In this document: piece after piece, positions 17,491 to 26,560 of the stretch | How positions within the stretch are numbered: the first letter of the stretch is position 1 | Layout of the letters: the number at the start of each line of letters is the position of its first letter | Position numbers and translations under genes: made by a program | Assembly (NCBI GenBank): GCA_024278455.1 | Contig: JAJRTE010000146.1 | Span: forward strand, 1 to 38,816 | Direction of reading: 5' to 3' | DNA length: 38,816 nt | From: Myxococcota bacterium | GTDB lineage: Bacteria > Myxococcota_A > UBA796 > JAJRTE01 | The notes under the pieces: generated by a model | What the model saw: only the letters and a program-made list of their open reading frames with translations | What the model was told of the DNA's origin: nothing | Database searches by the model: none

Positions 17491-19107
17491 CGCCATCCTG
17501 TCGCGCACCCACCGCACGAAATCCCCGATGTGGGCCCAGCCGGCAGCCGGGTCTGTCTTCACACGCTTCGCGCTGAACCCGGCGAAGGTCGTCTCTTCGC
17601 CCTCCAGTTTCGGGTCCTCGTCCATGGCGGCACAGGCCGGGAACACCGGTTGGTCATGGACCTTGTGCGTCAGCTCGTCCACCTTCCTCTCCAGTTCCTC
17701 CAGCGCACTTTGCAGGAGGCGATTGGTGCTCTCGAGCGCCTCCTTCTCCTTGCGCACGCCCTCGATTTCCGTGACGCCGGCCGCGGCATGTGCCGCCCGG
17801 TATCGCGCCTCGGACAACTCCCGCTTGAGCTTAGTCCGCTCCTCCTGCCAGCGGATCTCCGCGTCCTCGAGTTCCTCCAGGCGGTGGGACAGGGCATCGG
17901 GCAGACGGTTTTCCAGCTCTCCTTTGAGCCGCGCGTTCTCCTGCCGGAGGGCATCGAGATCTTCGAGCACCTCCTCGGGCGTGCGATTGCCGAAGCGCAG
18001 GTCCGCCTCCTTGCGCGCGTCGAGCTGCTCCTGGAGTTCGTTCCGGGCGGCCCGGGCCGCCTCCACGCGATCGTTCGCGGCGTTCAGCTCCGCCTGGAGA
18101 CGCTCGATATCGTGCGCCGCACGCAACGCGATCCTGTTCTGGAGATCCTCCCGATCCTCCTCGAGAAGTTCCTGCTCCGCCTCCAGCTCGCGGCGACGGG
18201 ACTCAAGCTTCAGCTTCTCCTCGTGGAGCGTGCTCCATTCCCGCTTGAGCCGCGCTCTCTCCTCCTCGAGCTGCTTGACGTGTTCTTCTCGTTCGCTCTC
18301 CAACTCCTTCTTGAATGCCTCACGCCGCGATTGCAGCTCTGCTTCGAGTTCCTGCTGGCGCGCTTCCAGCTCCTTCTCGAGGTCCTGGTGTTTGGCCACG
18401 AGCTTTTCTTGCCATTCCGTATGCAGGCTCGTGATGTGCTGCCGGCTCTCCTCGAGGTAGTCTGCCCATGCACGACGTTCCCCCTCGATCTGACGGCGGA
18501 CTTCGTCGAGGTGGGTGTGGAACGACTTCTCTTCCTTTTTCAGTGCCTCCATGGCCTTCCGGTTCTGGCGCAAGAACCCGGCCTCGGCATCCAACTCGCC
18601 TTCCTTGAGCTTACGCGCCTGCTCCGTGAGCTGCCGCTCCCTCTCCCGGAGCTTCTGGCGCTCCTTTTGGACCTTCTGCTGGGCTTCGTCCAGTTCGCGC
18701 TGCTTCGCCTCGCTCTCGTCCTGTTGCTCGGAGAGTTCGTCCGCTTTCCGGTCGAGGTCCGCTTTTCGCCTGGTCAGCGCCCGATCGCGTTCGTCCAGCT
18801 CGGGGGCCTTCGTCTGCAGCGCCTTGTTTTCGCTTTCCAACGTCTTGATGCGCTCTGTCAACGTCTCGTTGCGCTCTTCCAGCGTCTTGTTGCTGGCTGT
18901 GGCGTCCTTCTTTTCGCGTTCCAGCGTCTCGATGCGGTCCTTGGCGTCCTTTTTTTCGCGTTCCAGCGTCTCGATGCGGTCCTTGGCGTCCTTCGGCCCG
19001 GGATCGGTGCGCTGTTGGACCTTCTGTCCGGCGGCGGTCGTCCGTGCAGAGGTGGGACGTTGAGCCTGTTTGTTGGGTTGTTTCTTTTTCTTGTTCTTCC
19101 TGGCCAT
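17488..19107 (-). CDS. Long coiled-coil protein, probably the N-terminal part of a coiled-coil/McrB fusion
   Basis: 539 residues to the TAG. After a Lys/Gln-rich basic start, residues ~35-480 are almost pure heptad coiled coil rich in Glu, Lys, Arg, Leu and Gln, including ELEARQQELEAEL and ELEELERKVDEL. A small globular C-terminus (about 485-539) with PVFPACAAMDEDPKLE and FVRWVRDRM leads straight into the AAA frame after the stop. Long coiled coils joined to an McrB-like domain would make a rod able to oligomerise or sense a partner. The ATG at 19107 has a GAGAGGG site about eight bases upstream. A 42-bp tandem repeat lies near the 5' end. SMC-like function is excluded by the absence of ABC motifs. 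Confidence 0.82.
   Translation of the reverse strand: MARKNKKKKQPNKQAQRPTSARTTAAGQKVQQRTDPGPKDAKDRIETLEREKKDAKDRIETLEREKKDATASNKTLEERNETLTERIKTLESENKALQTKAPELDERDRALTRRKADLDRKADELSEQQDESEAKQRELDEAQQKVQKERQKLRERERQLTEQARKLKEGELDAEAGFLRQNRKAMEALKKEEKSFHTHLDEVRRQIEGERRAWADYLEESRQHITSLHTEWQEKLVAKHQDLEKELEARQQELEAELQSRREAFKKELESEREEHVKQLEEERARLKREWSTLHEEKLKLESRRRELEAEQELLEEDREDLQNRIALRAAHDIERLQAELNAANDRVEAARAARNELQEQLDARKEADLRFGNRTPEEVLEDLDALRQENARLKGELENRLPDALSHRLEELEDAEIRWQEERTKLKRELSEARYRAAHAAAGVTEIEGVRKEKEALESTNRLLQSALEELERKVDELTHKVHDQPVFPACAAMDEDPKLEGEETTFAGFSAKRVKTDPAAGWAHIGDFVRWVRDRMA
18905..18988 (-). repeat. 42-bp tandem repeat encoding a 14-residue coiled-coil unit
   Basis: Two 42-bp copies (18905-18946 and 18947-18988) differ at one base and encode KDAKDRIETLEREK twice, that is two exact heptads each. 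The 18947 copy carries a run of seven T (A on the coding strand) read as GAA AAA AAG, which contains the dnaX-type slippery heptamer A-AAA-AAG in frame. Confidence 0.85.
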
Positions 19108-19128
19108 GGTTGTTGCCCTCTCGTCGTA

Positions 19129-19150
19129 GTGGGGTGGTGCCGTACCCCAC
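19129..19150 (-). other. Hairpin upstream of coiled-coil gene
   Basis: GTGGGGT (19129-19135) and ACCCCAC (19144-19150) form a perfect 7-bp stem with an 8-base loop in the 92-bp gap between the HEPN-like gene and the coiled-coil gene. There is no U-tract. It could stabilise mRNA ends or modulate translation. Confidence 0.5.
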
Positions 19151-19178
19151 GTGGTTCGCTTTCGTTGAGGTGGCCCCA

Positions 19179-19199
19179 GGGCGTGGCGGCGCCACGCCC
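19179..19199 (-). other. Strong GC hairpin at end of HEPN-like gene
   Basis: GGGCGTGGC (19179-19187) pairs perfectly with GCCACGCCC (19191-19199) across a 3-base loop, starting right after the HEPN-like gene stop (19200-19202). There is no following U-run, so it is probably an mRNA-stabilising or partial-termination element separating two halves of the operon. Confidence 0.55.
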
Positions 19200-20798
19200 C
19201 TACGTGCGTGCCGAGGCGGAACGGGGCAGGTCCAGACCCAGGGATACCGCGTCATAGACCAGCTCTCGGTACATCTGCGGATCCTCCTTTTCGTGATGTC
19301 CCTTTGCAGCGTGAGCCGCCCGGTCGCGCAACTGGGCGAGGTCGTCCAGGCGTTCGAGAAAACCAGGGACGGCCTTGCCCCATCTCCGGACCGGGTGCTC
19401 TGGAGCGTGCTGCGCCTTCAGAAGGACGGCAAGGAGCAAGGGCCGGAGCGAGCCCATGCCGCCCTTGAGCGCGTTGAGGACCTTCCCACCGCGGACGTGC
19501 CCCAGGGATTCGGGCAGAGGGGTCGTGAAGCCGCAATCCTCTGCCGCACTCTCGAACCGCGCCCGGTTGTAGTCCCGCGCCCGGCCCCCTTTGGCCAGGA
19601 CGTCCTCCTCGATCCGAGGTTGGTCGGCCAGCCACGTGTGCAGAAGGTGCTCAATCACCAACTGGGCGGACACGAAAAACTCGGCAACGGATTCCCGGGA
19701 CGCGGCGTCGCCCGAATGGGCGAGTTCCTGCCACTTCCGTTCCATCCTTACCAAGCGTTTGAACAGGTCCTGGTGGGTCTCGATGTTCGATGTCAGCTCG
19801 AGACGGACGGTCTCCCGCGCCCATTCTTCCAGCCGATCGAGCATGGCCCGCCAGGTGCCCTGTGCCGCGTCCACCTCCTCGCCGACGACCTGTGACACCA
19901 GCTCGCGCAACCGGTCGTCCTCTCTCATGCGCGCTTCCATTCTTCGCCTGAGAACCATGCTGTCGCCGAGGCCGAAGGGGTCGCACACCCGCCAGCCAGC
20001 CGCATCGGCCTCGTTCGCGGGAAAGTAGACGAACGAGAGAAGGAAGTAGGGCGTCGGCTCGTCGTCCACCAGGTCGACCCGATCCAGGTACTGGTCGGCC
20101 AGCTTCGCCACGTCGGCGTCCGCCCAGCTCAGTTCCTCGTCCTCGAGGTCGGGGGACGCGCGACGGGAACGGCGCAATGTGTGGAAGTGGCTCTGCAGGG
20201 CCTCGACGATCTGCTCCGGGCGTGGGAGCGCGGGTTCCGGGACATTGCCGGGCAGCACGGTGTAGAGCCGCCGGGGCTTCGGCCCCCCCTTGCTTCCCCG
20301 CAGGAGCGTTGGAAAGGCGTCCCCGTCCCGGAACTCGACTTCGGCGAAGCTGACACGCTCGGCGAAACGCGGCCAGAGATCGAGGGATTCCGGGTCCTGG
20401 AACAGGTGGCCGCTCACCAGTTCCGGCTCCTCGTCCGAATCCTTCTCGAGGATCGCTTTCCCCGCACCGGTGGGTGCTCCGTGCTCGTCGAGCGCGCCTC
20501 GACCCTGCAACTCGGTGATCACCAGGGCGACCAGTTCACGATCCAGTTCGAGCAAGCCTGCCAGTTCATCGGCCCGCCGTTTACCCGCCACGGCAAGCTT
20601 CATCACGGCCCGCTGGAACACGTTCAACGACCTATGGCGAGGCAAGGGGGCCACGACACGCCAGGCCCAGGCCGGCCAGGCGATCCACTGGTAACCCCTG
20701 CCAGGCTTGGCCATGGAACGAGGCCCGAAATCGAGAACGGGGGTCCGCTTCCCGAAGGGAAACCTGTCGTGCCCCGACCGGCCATTGTCGAAACTCAT
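19200..20798 (-). CDS. Winged-helix plus HEPN-like protein (putative RNase effector or sensor)
   Basis: 532 residues from ATG 20798, which overlaps the helicase stop (ATGA) and has a GGGAGG site upstream; a frame extension to 21173 lies inside the helicase and is rejected. Residues ~60-120 look like a winged helix (FQRAVMKLAVAGKRRADELA, then a recognition-helix-like segment and TGAGKAIL). The middle is acidic and unrecognised. The C-terminal ~200 residues are all-helical and end with LAQLRDRAAHAAKG (near 488-501), matching the HEPN signature R-x4-H (R491/H496 approximately), where family members usually show RN rather than RD. HEPN proteins are often RNases in conflict systems. HEPN assignment is by motif and helical context only. 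The stop is TAG. Confidence 0.7.
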   Translation of the reverse strand: MSFDNGRSGHDRFPFGKRTPVLDFGPRSMAKPGRGYQWIAWPAWAWRVVAPLPRHRSLNVFQRAVMKLAVAGKRRADELAGLLELDRELVALVITELQGRGALDEHGAPTGAGKAILEKDSDEEPELVSGHLFQDPESLDLWPRFAERVSFAEVEFRDGDAFPTLLRGSKGGPKPRRLYTVLPGNVPEPALPRPEQIVEALQSHFHTLRRSRRASPDLEDEELSWADADVAKLADQYLDRVDLVDDEPTPYFLLSFVYFPANEADAAGWRVCDPFGLGDSMVLRRRMEARMREDDRLRELVSQVVGEEVDAAQGTWRAMLDRLEEWARETVRLELTSNIETHQDLFKRLVRMERKWQELAHSGDAASRESVAEFFVSAQLVIEHLLHTWLADQPRIEEDVLAKGGRARDYNRARFESAAEDCGFTTPLPESLGHVRGGKVLNALKGGMGSLRPLLLAVLLKAQHAPEHPVRRWGKAVPGFLERLDDLAQLRDRAAHAAKGHHEKEDPQMYRELVYDAVSLGLDLPRSASART

Positions 20799-23700
20799 CT
20801 GGACCTCCCATCCATGCACATTTCGTAGGAGTCCACCAGGGCGGGCACCGCTTCCTTCGCCCCATGCCTCCGCACCATGTCGGACGCTCCGGCCACGATG
20901 AGCAGACGTTTCTGACGGCTCATGGCCACGTTGAGCCGGTTGGGGAGCATGAGGTGCCCGTAGCGCCGGCGTCGGTCCTGTTCGGTGTCGTCCGGGAGGG
21001 CGTTCGCCCGGGTCATGGAGAGGAACACCACGTCGAACTCCTTGCCCTGGAAGGCATCCACCGTCCCAACCCGCACCCGCTCCCGGCCGTCCTCGAGGCG
21101 TCGGTAGCGTTGGTGCACGCGGTACTGGCCATCCTCCTCGATTGCGACCTCCTCCTTCACGAGTGCGCGCCACAAGGCGTCCACCTGGGCGCGGTAGAAA
21201 GCGATGATCCCGAAGGTGAGGTCCCGTTCCGTCGGGTCGGAACTGCTGTCGCAGTGGTGCAGCAGCCGGCGAACCTCTCGCGCAACGGCTCGAGCCTCCA
21301 CCTCCCGCTTCTTGCTCCTGCCCCGGGTCTCGAACCCCCTCGAGGACGGGACGTCGAGCCAGGCCATGGCGTGGCTCGAGTGGACGTGCCGGACCACCCG
21401 GTCCTGGGCCGGGATCTCGGAGTATCCGGGCAGAGCGTGCGCGAAATCCTCGGGCGGACGGCCCGACTTGAGACTTCCGTCGTAGAAATGTTTCGAAAGG
21501 AACGTGCCGAGCACCGGGTGCATGCGGAACTGGGTGTCCAGCATGATCGTGCGTCGCACCCCGTCTGCTCCCTCGCGCGCCTGGAGCTGCCCGTACAGTC
21601 TCTGAAACAGGCTCTCACGCAAGGAGGCCAGGACCTTGTCCGAGACCGTCTTCTCGAGGTGCTGCTCCAAGTCGGGTTCCAGCAGGTGGGGAAGCTGCTT
21701 GTGGTCGCCCACCAGCACGATGCGGCGGGACGCCACCGCCAAGGGGATGAAGAGGTCCAGCGGGTTGGCTCGAGCCGCCTCGTCGATGACCACGGTCCGG
21801 AATCGCACGCCCCCGTCCCCGGGCCGGATGTCCTTGGCCAGCCGAATCCCGCGCCCCGCCGACTGCTGGCAGGTGGCGGCGAGCACCGCGGTGTACTCCT
21901 TGAGCGTTTCAGTGGTGGCGATGGGATCGTTTTCGAGGTCCTCGAGGTAGTCCCAGCGCGCAGCCGTGACACCTTCCCGGGACCGGGCCTCGTCGTCGCC
22001 CAGGGCATCGACCACTCGAGCGAATAGCGCCTCGATCCTCGGGTCCGACGCCGGCGTGACCGGGGGCGTCGTGTCGTCCGTGAGGGCGTCCAGCAACCGG
22101 TTCCGGAGGGACTCGATACCGGGCAGGAATGGGAGGGGATCTCCGGGATTCCATGCCGCGGCCTTCTCGAGCAGCACCTCGTCCTCGCGGGAGAGGATCG
22201 AGGCGTTTCGAGCCCGAAGCAGGAGCTTCGACGCATTCTTCGGGCCGTCGTCGCCGAACGAAACCTCGGTGGTCCGTAGCGCGAGGACCGCCTTGCGAAG
22301 CCGGACCCGTTGCGGGTCGTCATCCGCGCCGGGCGAAGAGCCCCGCTCGAGTCGCTGCGCCGTTTCGACCAGCTCGTTCAGGAGATCCGGAGGAACACGC
22401 CCGGTGGCAAGGTCGTGGAGCCGCCGCAGGTCTCGAGCGACATGGCTCGGGTCGCCGGGGGTCTTCGAGTAGCGGATCGCCATACGGGCGATCTCCTTGT
22501 AGAGGTTCGCCGCGGGCCGGGAGCCGGTGTCCAGTTTTTCCCGGAGTTTCCGGACCGTATCCTGGCGCCAGGTCCTGGCCGGATCGATGTCCTCCCGCTG
22601 TCCTCGTCGCGTCCCCACCTTGACCGCGGGAAGCCCGAGCACGACGGTGCGGGAGACCGCGTTCTCCACCGCGTCGTGCTGGAACGAGGTGAGGAGCATG
22701 GAGCCCGAGAGTTCTTGATTCTCCTCATTTCGGGCGATGAGTTCGTGGATCGCGGCGATTACCTGCGTCTTCCCGGTGCCGAACGGCCCCTGGATGACCG
22801 CGATGTCCGGCGTGTTCAGGGCGATCCGGATGGCCTCCATCTGAGTCTCGGTCGGCGCGGCGCCGATGAGCGCCTCGACGACCGACCGCTTCACCTGGAT
22901 GGCGTGGTGTCGGCCCACCGGGGCAGGCTGATTCTCCAGGATCATGCCGAGCTGCGGCATGGGATTGACCCCCATCCGAATCGCGCTCTCCGCCTCCTTT
23001 CGTCTGCTCAACCGTACCGCATCCCCGGTCACCGAGACGATGAGCACCCCTCTTTCCGGAGGCTCCGGCTGCTCCTCGAACGCGATGGGGTTCAGCTCGA
23101 GACGCGCGCTTCCCGTCCGCTCGTCCAGCCCTTGGATGGTTCCCGCAAAAGTCTTCTCGCCCGCCCGGAGTTCGTCCAAGAGGTTCGCGTCCTCGTCGTC
23201 CACGGGTTCGTCCGGCGACGCCGACGCGCCTGCATCCGGTCCTGCCACCCCACGCCTCAAGGCTGACGGCACCTTAGGGCGCGCCTCCAGCGTCAGGTTC
23301 TTCTCCAGGACCCGTTCCAGGCGGCGCGCACCGTCCTCGCCATTCTCCCCTTGGTCGCCGGCGCCGGGAATCTCGAACACCCACGTGCCACGATGGGTGG
23401 GCTCGACCCGCGTGTAGCGCAGCCAGAGGAACGCCCGGGCCTCCCCGGCGATCGTGCGCTCCTCGAGGTCGTTGTACGCTTTCCAGAACGCCAGGTAGCT
23501 TTCGCCACGTTCCGCGAGCTGCTCGAGGACCGATCGGGCCATGCCCCGAAACTCGGCGGCGACCGATGCATCCTTGAAATGGAGATCGAGTTCGGCGAGC
23601 ACCAGCGGTCGGGCGTCGTCGCGCCGCACCCGCGTCCCGGTGCGCACCCGCTTGACCAGGAGCTTGCCACCCCGGTCTCGAGCCAGGTCCACGGTGAGGC

Positions 23701-24268
23701 CGTTGCCCAGGACACGGAAGCCCCGCTGCTCCGCCAACGCCTTGTCGGGGCTGGCACAGACCACCGCTCGAGGAGGACCGTCCGGGCGGGCCGGCGGAAG
23801 CAGCAGCCGCTCGCGCAGGAACGTGTCCATCTTTTCCGGGTCCAGGCTCATGTGGGGAAGCACCCGCCGCAGTTGACGCAGCGCTTCTTCGTACAGCCCG
23901 GCCTCCACCCGGTCCGGCAGGTAGGCCTGTCCGTGGAACTCGTGGACCCTCACGACAAGGCCCCCCGGGGCTTTCCCGGCCGCACGAGCTGGCGGTTTCA
24001 GGACGTAGGCGATCCGGAGGAGGTCGCGCCCGATCACCTCCTCGAGGCGTTCCCGGTCGCGCCGGCCATGTCCGATGACCCGTTGCGCCCGGGGCCGGGA
24101 GGGGTTCTCGTCCGCGCCAGGCAGCGAGAGAAAGATCTCCTCCCCGTCCTTGGCCCGGACCAGGGCGCATTCAGCACCCGGGGAGGGCGAGGGATCGAAC
24201 CGATCGGCGTCCGCCGGCTTCAGGGCGATGGTGACGATGGCGCCATGCTGTAGCTGGTCGATCTGCAC
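20795..24268 (-). CDS. SF1 (UPF1/DNA2-like) helicase, large
   Basis: 1157 residues from GTG 24268, chosen because GGAG lies about seven bases upstream and the kinase gene stops just before it; the ATG at 24388 would overlap the kinase. The N-terminal ~480 residues hold mixed alpha/beta regions without a clear family and a possible OB/S1-like beta stretch. Helicase motifs follow: Walker A GPFGTGKTQ (about 493), motif II VIDEAARANP (about 827), motif III VGDHKQLPHLLEP, motif V VGTVDAFQGKEFDVVF (about 1067), motif VI LNVAMSRQKRLLIV (about 1115). This is the COG1112 type used in RNA/DNA remodelling and in several defence systems (for example Mokosh). No nuclease domain is visible in the chain. 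It is coupled at its end to the HEPN-like gene. Confidence 0.92.
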   Translation of the reverse strand: MQIDQLQHGAIVTIALKPADADRFDPSPSPGAECALVRAKDGEEIFLSLPGADENPSRPRAQRVIGHGRRDRERLEEVIGRDLLRIAYVLKPPARAAGKAPGGLVVRVHEFHGQAYLPDRVEAGLYEEALRQLRRVLPHMSLDPEKMDTFLRERLLLPPARPDGPPRAVVCASPDKALAEQRGFRVLGNGLTVDLARDRGGKLLVKRVRTGTRVRRDDARPLVLAELDLHFKDASVAAEFRGMARSVLEQLAERGESYLAFWKAYNDLEERTIAGEARAFLWLRYTRVEPTHRGTWVFEIPGAGDQGENGEDGARRLERVLEKNLTLEARPKVPSALRRGVAGPDAGASASPDEPVDDEDANLLDELRAGEKTFAGTIQGLDERTGSARLELNPIAFEEQPEPPERGVLIVSVTGDAVRLSRRKEAESAIRMGVNPMPQLGMILENQPAPVGRHHAIQVKRSVVEALIGAAPTETQMEAIRIALNTPDIAVIQGPFGTGKTQVIAAIHELIARNEENQELSGSMLLTSFQHDAVENAVSRTVVLGLPAVKVGTRRGQREDIDPARTWRQDTVRKLREKLDTGSRPAANLYKEIARMAIRYSKTPGDPSHVARDLRRLHDLATGRVPPDLLNELVETAQRLERGSSPGADDDPQRVRLRKAVLALRTTEVSFGDDGPKNASKLLLRARNASILSREDEVLLEKAAAWNPGDPLPFLPGIESLRNRLLDALTDDTTPPVTPASDPRIEALFARVVDALGDDEARSREGVTAARWDYLEDLENDPIATTETLKEYTAVLAATCQQSAGRGIRLAKDIRPGDGGVRFRTVVIDEAARANPLDLFIPLAVASRRIVLVGDHKQLPHLLEPDLEQHLEKTVSDKVLASLRESLFQRLYGQLQAREGADGVRRTIMLDTQFRMHPVLGTFLSKHFYDGSLKSGRPPEDFAHALPGYSEIPAQDRVVRHVHSSHAMAWLDVPSSRGFETRGRSKKREVEARAVAREVRRLLHHCDSSSDPTERDLTFGIIAFYRAQVDALWRALVKEEVAIEEDGQYRVHQRYRRLEDGRERVRVGTVDAFQGKEFDVVFLSMTRANALPDDTEQDRRRRYGHLMLPNRLNVAMSRQKRLLIVAGASDMVRRHGAKEAVPALVDSYEMCMDGRSR

Positions 24269-24282
24269 GATTGGGCTCCGAG

Positions 24283-25692
24283 TCAGGGTGTTTCGGGGAC
24301 ATGGGTGAAGGTGACCACACGGTGGTTCTCCTGGGTCAAGCCGCAATGGAGGTCCCACCACGGAGGGCCCTGCACGTCCAGGACCCATTCCCCCGTGTCC
24401 AGCCGGTGGAGCCCACCGTCGGGGGAGACCAGGTACCAGCTTCGAGCCGCTTCCGACCGGGCGCGCACGGTGAGCCGGCGGCCGACGAGCGCCAGGTCCA
24501 CCTGGGCCTCCCGGGACATCCTCCCTCCCACGTGGGTATGGTGCCGCGTGAGCGGCCGGGGACCGGCCTCGTCCACGACCAGCAGCGGGGAGGGCCGTTT
24601 GAGGCCACGAGTCGTCCGGGTCCCGGGGATGGGGACGAATTCCCGCCGGTCGGCGTTCCAGTGCCGGATACGGGCCAGGACCATCGAGGGGCGGGGTCGG
24701 TCACACCAGGGGCAGGCAGACCTGGAAGCATAGAAGGTGCCGCCGCATTCCGGGCAGTGCACCGTGGCGTCGGCCGCGGTCTGGAGGCGTTCGGGCCACG
24801 CTTCCACCCCCGGACGAGCGGTCGGCCGGGTGCGCCCCGGGCCGAACGTGGCCTGGAACAGGTCCATGAGCAGGGGAGACACCACGATATCCCGGGGGAT
24901 TCCCTGGCTCGCGGCGTTCCGGTCGTCGCCTGGGTCGTCCACCCATGGGAGTTCTCCCCGAACGGCCGCCTCCTCGAGTTCCGGTTCTCCCTCGGAAACC
25001 CAGTCTCCGATGAAGGGGTGCACGAGTGAGAGGGTCTCGAACGCCATGACGGCGAAAGCGTGCACGTCGGTCAGCGTGTTGACGCCCGAACGCCCGGCCA
25101 CCACCTCGGGCGCTCCATAGAAAGGGGTGTAGACGGCGTTTCGAGAAGGCTGGCTCTCGAAACAGAGGTTGTCCGCATCGATGAAGCAGACCTCCTCGCC
25201 GGTGTGGTCCTCCGAGAGGAAGACGTTGTTCGGGGAGAGATCACCGAACACGAGCCCCCGGCTGTGCAGGCCTTGGAGCGCGACGGCCATCCGGGCCAGC
25301 AAGGACAGGCGCCGCCGCACTCCCCCGGTCTCGAGGTACCAGGCGGTCACGCCGTCGGGCGGATGGTCGGTCATCCTGGCAAAAGGCACCATGCCGGTGA
25401 GCCGCTCCATGACGTATCCCACGGCAGGCTCGGCCAGCATGGCCAGGGGCCGGGCGATGGGCAGGTCGTCGATGGGTAAATGGCGCACCTGGCGTAGCTT
25501 CGCACTAAGCCGTTCGCGTGCGACCGCTCCAGCAGAGGGCGGGACCCGGTAAAGCTTCACCGCCACGCGCCCACCGGCCACCCGGAACACCGCACCTTGT
25601 CCACCTTCGCCGAGCTTCCGCTCCAACGTGTAGACCGTGCCCCGCTCGTCCACGACCCGCAAAACCCGCTTGGATGCCATGTCGATCCCCAT
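24283..25692 (-). CDS. Ser/Thr protein kinase with zinc ribbon (TerY-P-type)
   Basis: 469 residues. The kinase domain (about 20-300) has the Gly loop GEGGQGAVF (28-36), Lys46, the catalytic loop GDLSPNNVF (Asp151, Asn156) and IDADN (171-175) in place of IDFG, as in kinases of the TerY-P class. A zinc ribbon follows with Cys313, Cys316, Cys327 and Cys330 (CPECGGTF...CPWC), then a beta-rich C-terminal domain (about 335-469) of unknown family. The ATG at 25692 follows AGGAGGAG closely; the vWA stop is 12 bp upstream and the helicase GTG 14 bp downstream. TerY-P loci pair a vWA protein with such a kinase and often a PP2C phosphatase; no phosphatase is present here. It likely phosphorylates a partner to license the helicase or nuclease arm. 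Confidence 0.9.
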   Translation of the reverse strand: MGIDMASKRVLRVVDERGTVYTLERKLGEGGQGAVFRVAGGRVAVKLYRVPPSAGAVARERLSAKLRQVRHLPIDDLPIARPLAMLAEPAVGYVMERLTGMVPFARMTDHPPDGVTAWYLETGGVRRRLSLLARMAVALQGLHSRGLVFGDLSPNNVFLSEDHTGEEVCFIDADNLCFESQPSRNAVYTPFYGAPEVVAGRSGVNTLTDVHAFAVMAFETLSLVHPFIGDWVSEGEPELEEAAVRGELPWVDDPGDDRNAASQGIPRDIVVSPLLMDLFQATFGPGRTRPTARPGVEAWPERLQTAADATVHCPECGGTFYASRSACPWCDRPRPSMVLARIRHWNADRREFVPIPGTRTTRGLKRPSPLLVVDEAGPRPLTRHHTHVGGRMSREAQVDLALVGRRLTVRARSEAARSWYLVSPDGGLHRLDTGEWVLDVQGPPWWDLHCGLTQENHRVVTFTHVPETP

Positions 25693-25704
25693 CTCTCCTC
25701 CTGT

Positions 25705-26394
25705 TCAGAACTCGAGGCCGTCCAACAGGTCGCCGGTCGACCCGGTGACCGAGGGCTTGAGTTCGGGAACGTTCGAGGGCGTTGCGTTGGGCGAGGCGCT
25801 CCTGGAGCGCGACACCACGCTCATGCTGACCCAGCGGAAAAACTCGATGATCTGGCGCGCGTCCTCGGCCTGGAACACCCGGCCCTCGGGGTCGGCGAGG
25901 AAGCGCCGCAACATGTCCAGGTCCGCGTCCGGTCCGATGCCCATGGCGAACCGGAAGGCCTTGGACGCGCGAGGGGACTCGAGCAACCGTTCGAGAGGGG
26001 CCTCCCATTCGTCGTTGGGCTGGCCGTCCGAGACCAGGACGAGCGTGGGACGATAGGCCCTCGAGGTCACGATCGTCTTGTCCTCGAGCATGCCGGTGGT
26101 AAGGTCCAGGGCCGCGCCGAGCGGAGTCGTGCCCGAAGCGGTCATGGATTCCCAGGTCACTTCTCGAGCCGGCGCCAGCGGTTGGTGGACAGCGGCGGTG
26201 CCGCCGAAGGTGACGACAGCGACCTGGATCTCGGCCCGGTTGGTTCCTTCGGAAACGAACACGTGCAGCATCTCGGAGACGGCGCGGTTGAGCGCGTCGA
26301 TCTTGCCGTGTACGCTCATGCTGCCGCTCACGTCTGCGAGAAGGATGACCGGGAGAGGACGGGCTGCGGAAACCGAGAATTCCTTGAGTGCCAT
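25705..26394 (-). CDS. vWA-domain (TerY-like) protein
   Basis: 229 residues, essentially a single von Willebrand A domain with a complete metal-ion-dependent adhesion site: D21-x-S23-x-S25 in ADVSGSM, the Thr in ASGTTPLG (89-90) and Asp123 in VSDGQ. A Ser/Pro-rich tail ends in GDLLDGLEF. No signal peptide, so cytosolic. Such vWA proteins act as metal-dependent scaffolds for kinase or AAA partners. ATG 26394 is the first residue of the domain; AAGGAGG lies 11 bases upstream, a little far. The open frame to 26604 has no domain content. First gene of the minus-strand operon, 12 bp before the kinase. Confidence 0.9.
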   Translation of the reverse strand: MALKEFSVSAARPLPVILLADVSGSMSVHGKIDALNRAVSEMLHVFVSEGTNRAEIQVAVVTFGGTAAVHQPLAPAREVTWESMTASGTTPLGAALDLTTGMLEDKTIVTSRAYRPTLVLVSDGQPNDEWEAPLERLLESPRASKAFRFAMGIGPDADLDMLRRFLADPEGRVFQAEDARQIIEFFRWVSMSVVSRSRSASPNATPSNVPELKPSVTGSTGDLLDGLEF

Positions 26395-26517
26395 GATGAG
26401 GGATACCTCCTTGTCTGTTGGTTGTCGAGCCCATTTCCGTCCGCCTGTGAAGCAAGCACGAGGGCTGGCTGCGACCGATTGCACCGAATTCCACGAAAAT
26501 TGCAAAAAGTGGTCTCG

Positions 26518-26533
26518 AGGTCGAAACGTTGCA
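26518..26533 (+). promoter_or_regulatory. Weak sigma-54-like promoter toward the activator gene
   Basis: AGGTCGAAACGTTGCA has GG and GC ten bases apart and a perfect TTGCA, but a poor -24 box compared with TGGCAC. A start near 26545 would leave a ~230-base leader. Confidence 0.25.
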
Positions 26534-26560
26534 GCATCGGCCTCCTGTTCGTCCGCTGGG

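Noticed and set aside
17191..19257. Plus-strand open frame of 688 codons
   Set aside because: It is exactly antisense to the coiled-coil gene. Its Leu/Phe/Arg-rich translation is the mirror of Lys/Glu heptad codons and shows no domain.
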